Source: an uncultured Planctomycetaceae bacterium (GTDB lineage: Bacteria; Planctomycetota; Planctomycetia; Pirellulales; Lacipirellulaceae). Taken from it: 6,386 nucleotides of DNA. Positions 5,434 through 6,386 of this stretch are shown piece by piece. Location: NCBI GenBank assembly GCA_937860165.1, contig CALMBE010000764.1, forward strand, positions 1 to 6,386. The letters are read 5' to 3'. The notes beneath the pieces were generated by a model. It worked only from the letters and a program-made list of their open reading frames with translations. It was not told the DNA's origin and searched no databases. Each line of letters opens with the position of its first letter. Position 1 is the first letter of the stretch. A program made the translations under genes and the position numbers.

Positions 5434-6386
5434 ATGACTTCGGAAACCAAGGCGACACGCCTTTCGCTGCTAGAATTCTCGACATCCGCGATGCGCGCGT
5501 TCCATATGACTTGGATCGCGTTCTTCCTCTGTTTCTTCGCCTGGTTCGGGATCGCACCGCTGATGGTGGTGGTGCGCGAAGAACTTCAACTCACCAAGGA
5601 CCAGGTGGGGTGGTGCATTATCGGATCGGTGGCCGTCACGATTTTTGCACGGCTTTTGGTCGGCTGGTTGTGCGATCGGATTGGGCCCCGATTGACTTAC
5701 ACAGGGCTGCTGTTGGTGGGATCGATTCCTGTCATGGCGATTGGATTGGCCCACGATTTTATGACGTTTCTTGTGTTTCGCGTACTGATCGGGGCCATTG
5801 GTGCTTCGTTTGTCATCACGCAGTATCACACCTCGCGAATGTTTGCGTCGAATTGTGTGGGGACTGCCAACGCCACCGCTGCCGGGTGGGGCAATCTAGG
5901 GGGGGGCGTGACACAGCTGGTCATGCCGCTCTTGTTTGCCCTGTTCGTTGGAACCTTGGGTCTGACTCCGGCGACAAGTTGGAGGGCCGCCATGGTGGTC
6001 GTTGGCGCGATGTGTGCCCTGGTGGGGGTCGCCTACTATTTTCTCACGCAAGATACTCCGGACGGAAATTACCGCGAACTTCGGGCAGCCGGGAAAATGC
6101 ACTCTGCCCACGCGACCAAAGGTGCTTTTGCCGAGGCCTGCCGTGACCGTCGAGTGTGGGCCCTCTTTGCAATTTACGGTGCTTGTTTCGGCATGGAGCT
6201 GACTATCGACAACATTGCGGTCCTCTACTTCCTGGATTATTTCGACTATTTCAAGCAACTCGATCAGGCCCAGGCGCTGCAAACGGCGGGTCTGATCGCA
6301 GGCATGTTTGGCGGAATGAACCTGTTCGCCCGCGCGATTGGTGGCTTGATCGCGGACAAGTGTCGCACTCGGTGGAGCTTTCAAGG
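5434..6386 (+). CDS. narK: NarK-type nitrate/nitrite transporter (MFS), 3' end beyond window
   Basis: An inner-membrane transporter of the nitrate/nitrite porter family of the major facilitator superfamily; 317 residues are visible and the frame is still open at the window end (full members are roughly 400-500). After a 24-residue polar N-terminus comes MTWIAFFLCFFAWFGIAPLM (TM1). TM2 ends FARLLVGWLCDRIGPR, with R73 at the family's TM2 nitrate-binding Arg. RVLIGAIGASFVITQY (116-131) and the signature A-G-W-G-N-L-G-G-G (150-158) follow. GMFGGMNLFARAIGG (290-304) carries R300, the second nitrate-binding Arg in TM8. The ATG at 5434 gives the usual short N-terminus; an in-frame ATG at 5335 would add 33 residues and has no better ribosome site, and the site here (AAGTGGA) is weak. 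It could serve assimilation or respiration; the partner enzymes lie outside the window. Confidence 0.92.
   Translation, partial: MTSETKATRLSLLEFSTSAMRAFHMTWIAFFLCFFAWFGIAPLMVVVREELQLTKDQVGWCIIGSVAVTIFARLLVGWLCDRIGPRLTYTGLLLVGSIPVMAIGLAHDFMTFLVFRVLIGAIGASFVITQYHTSRMFASNCVGTANATAAGWGNLGGGVTQLVMPLLFALFVGTLGLTPATSWRAAMVVVGAMCALVGVAYYFLTQDTPDGNYRELRAAGKMHSAHATKGAFAEACRDRRVWALFAIYGACFGMELTIDNIAVLYFLDYFDYFKQLDQAQALQTAGLIAGMFGGMNLFARAIGGLIADKCRTRWSFQ

Noticed and set aside
5511..6146. 211-codon plus-strand open frame
   Set aside because: It overlaps the narK-like frame, which carries clear transporter motifs; this frame is Arg/Gly/His/Cys-rich noise.

Overview
The window looks like chromosomal DNA from a planctomycete, probably Pirellulales-like. 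The evidence is circumstantial: the prephenate dehydratase reads YLGPEFTYSHLAA and PIENSTDGRVAD, a style I associate with that phylum; a degenerate 'CCACGGA..CACGGATT.AACAC' intergenic repeat is present; intergenic gaps are long; and small toxin-antitoxin (TA) genes sit between housekeeping genes. No rRNA, tRNA, CRISPR array, transposase or integrase is visible.

Layout. Positions 1-1811 are read on the minus strand: pheA (chorismate mutase/prephenate dehydratase, 702-1811), followed by a mazE-mazF type II TA pair (376-633 and 62-391, overlapping by 16 bp). The gap between them holds a good candidate promoter with two inverted repeats, a likely autoregulated operator. A 421-bp divergent intergenic region (1812-2232) separates pheA from dnaK. 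It contains a perfect 9-bp inverted repeat flanked by 8-bp direct repeats, and a heat-shock-like promoter candidate close to dnaK. Plus-strand dnaK (2233-4140) is complete and appears fully functional.

Directly after dnaK is a second TA-like pair: a 75-residue putative antitoxin (4250-4477) and a RelE/ParE-like toxin (4474-4734) coupled by an ATGA overlap. Ten bases past the toxin stop, the last 47 bp of dnaK recur (4745-4791, 45/47 identical, stop codon included). The small TA module is thus bracketed by two copies of the dnaK 3' end exactly 651 bp apart. This is the most striking observation here. It resembles an integration that restored the host gene's 3' end and left the old end behind, on a scale of only about 0.65 kb and with no recombinase visible.

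The 642 bp after this scar (4792-5433) have no supportable gene. They hold a long imperfect inverted repeat (about 4831-4965) and three perfect short inverted repeats (5022-5184). The window ends inside a nitrate/nitrite major facilitator transporter (narK-like, 5434 to beyond 6386) carrying the signature residues of its family.

The housekeeping genes (aromatic amino acid synthesis, protein folding, nitrate transport) have no evident shared pathway. Apart from pheA-mazEF being co-directional, they appear to be separate transcription units. The theme of the window is accessory TA modules settled in the gaps beside core genes.
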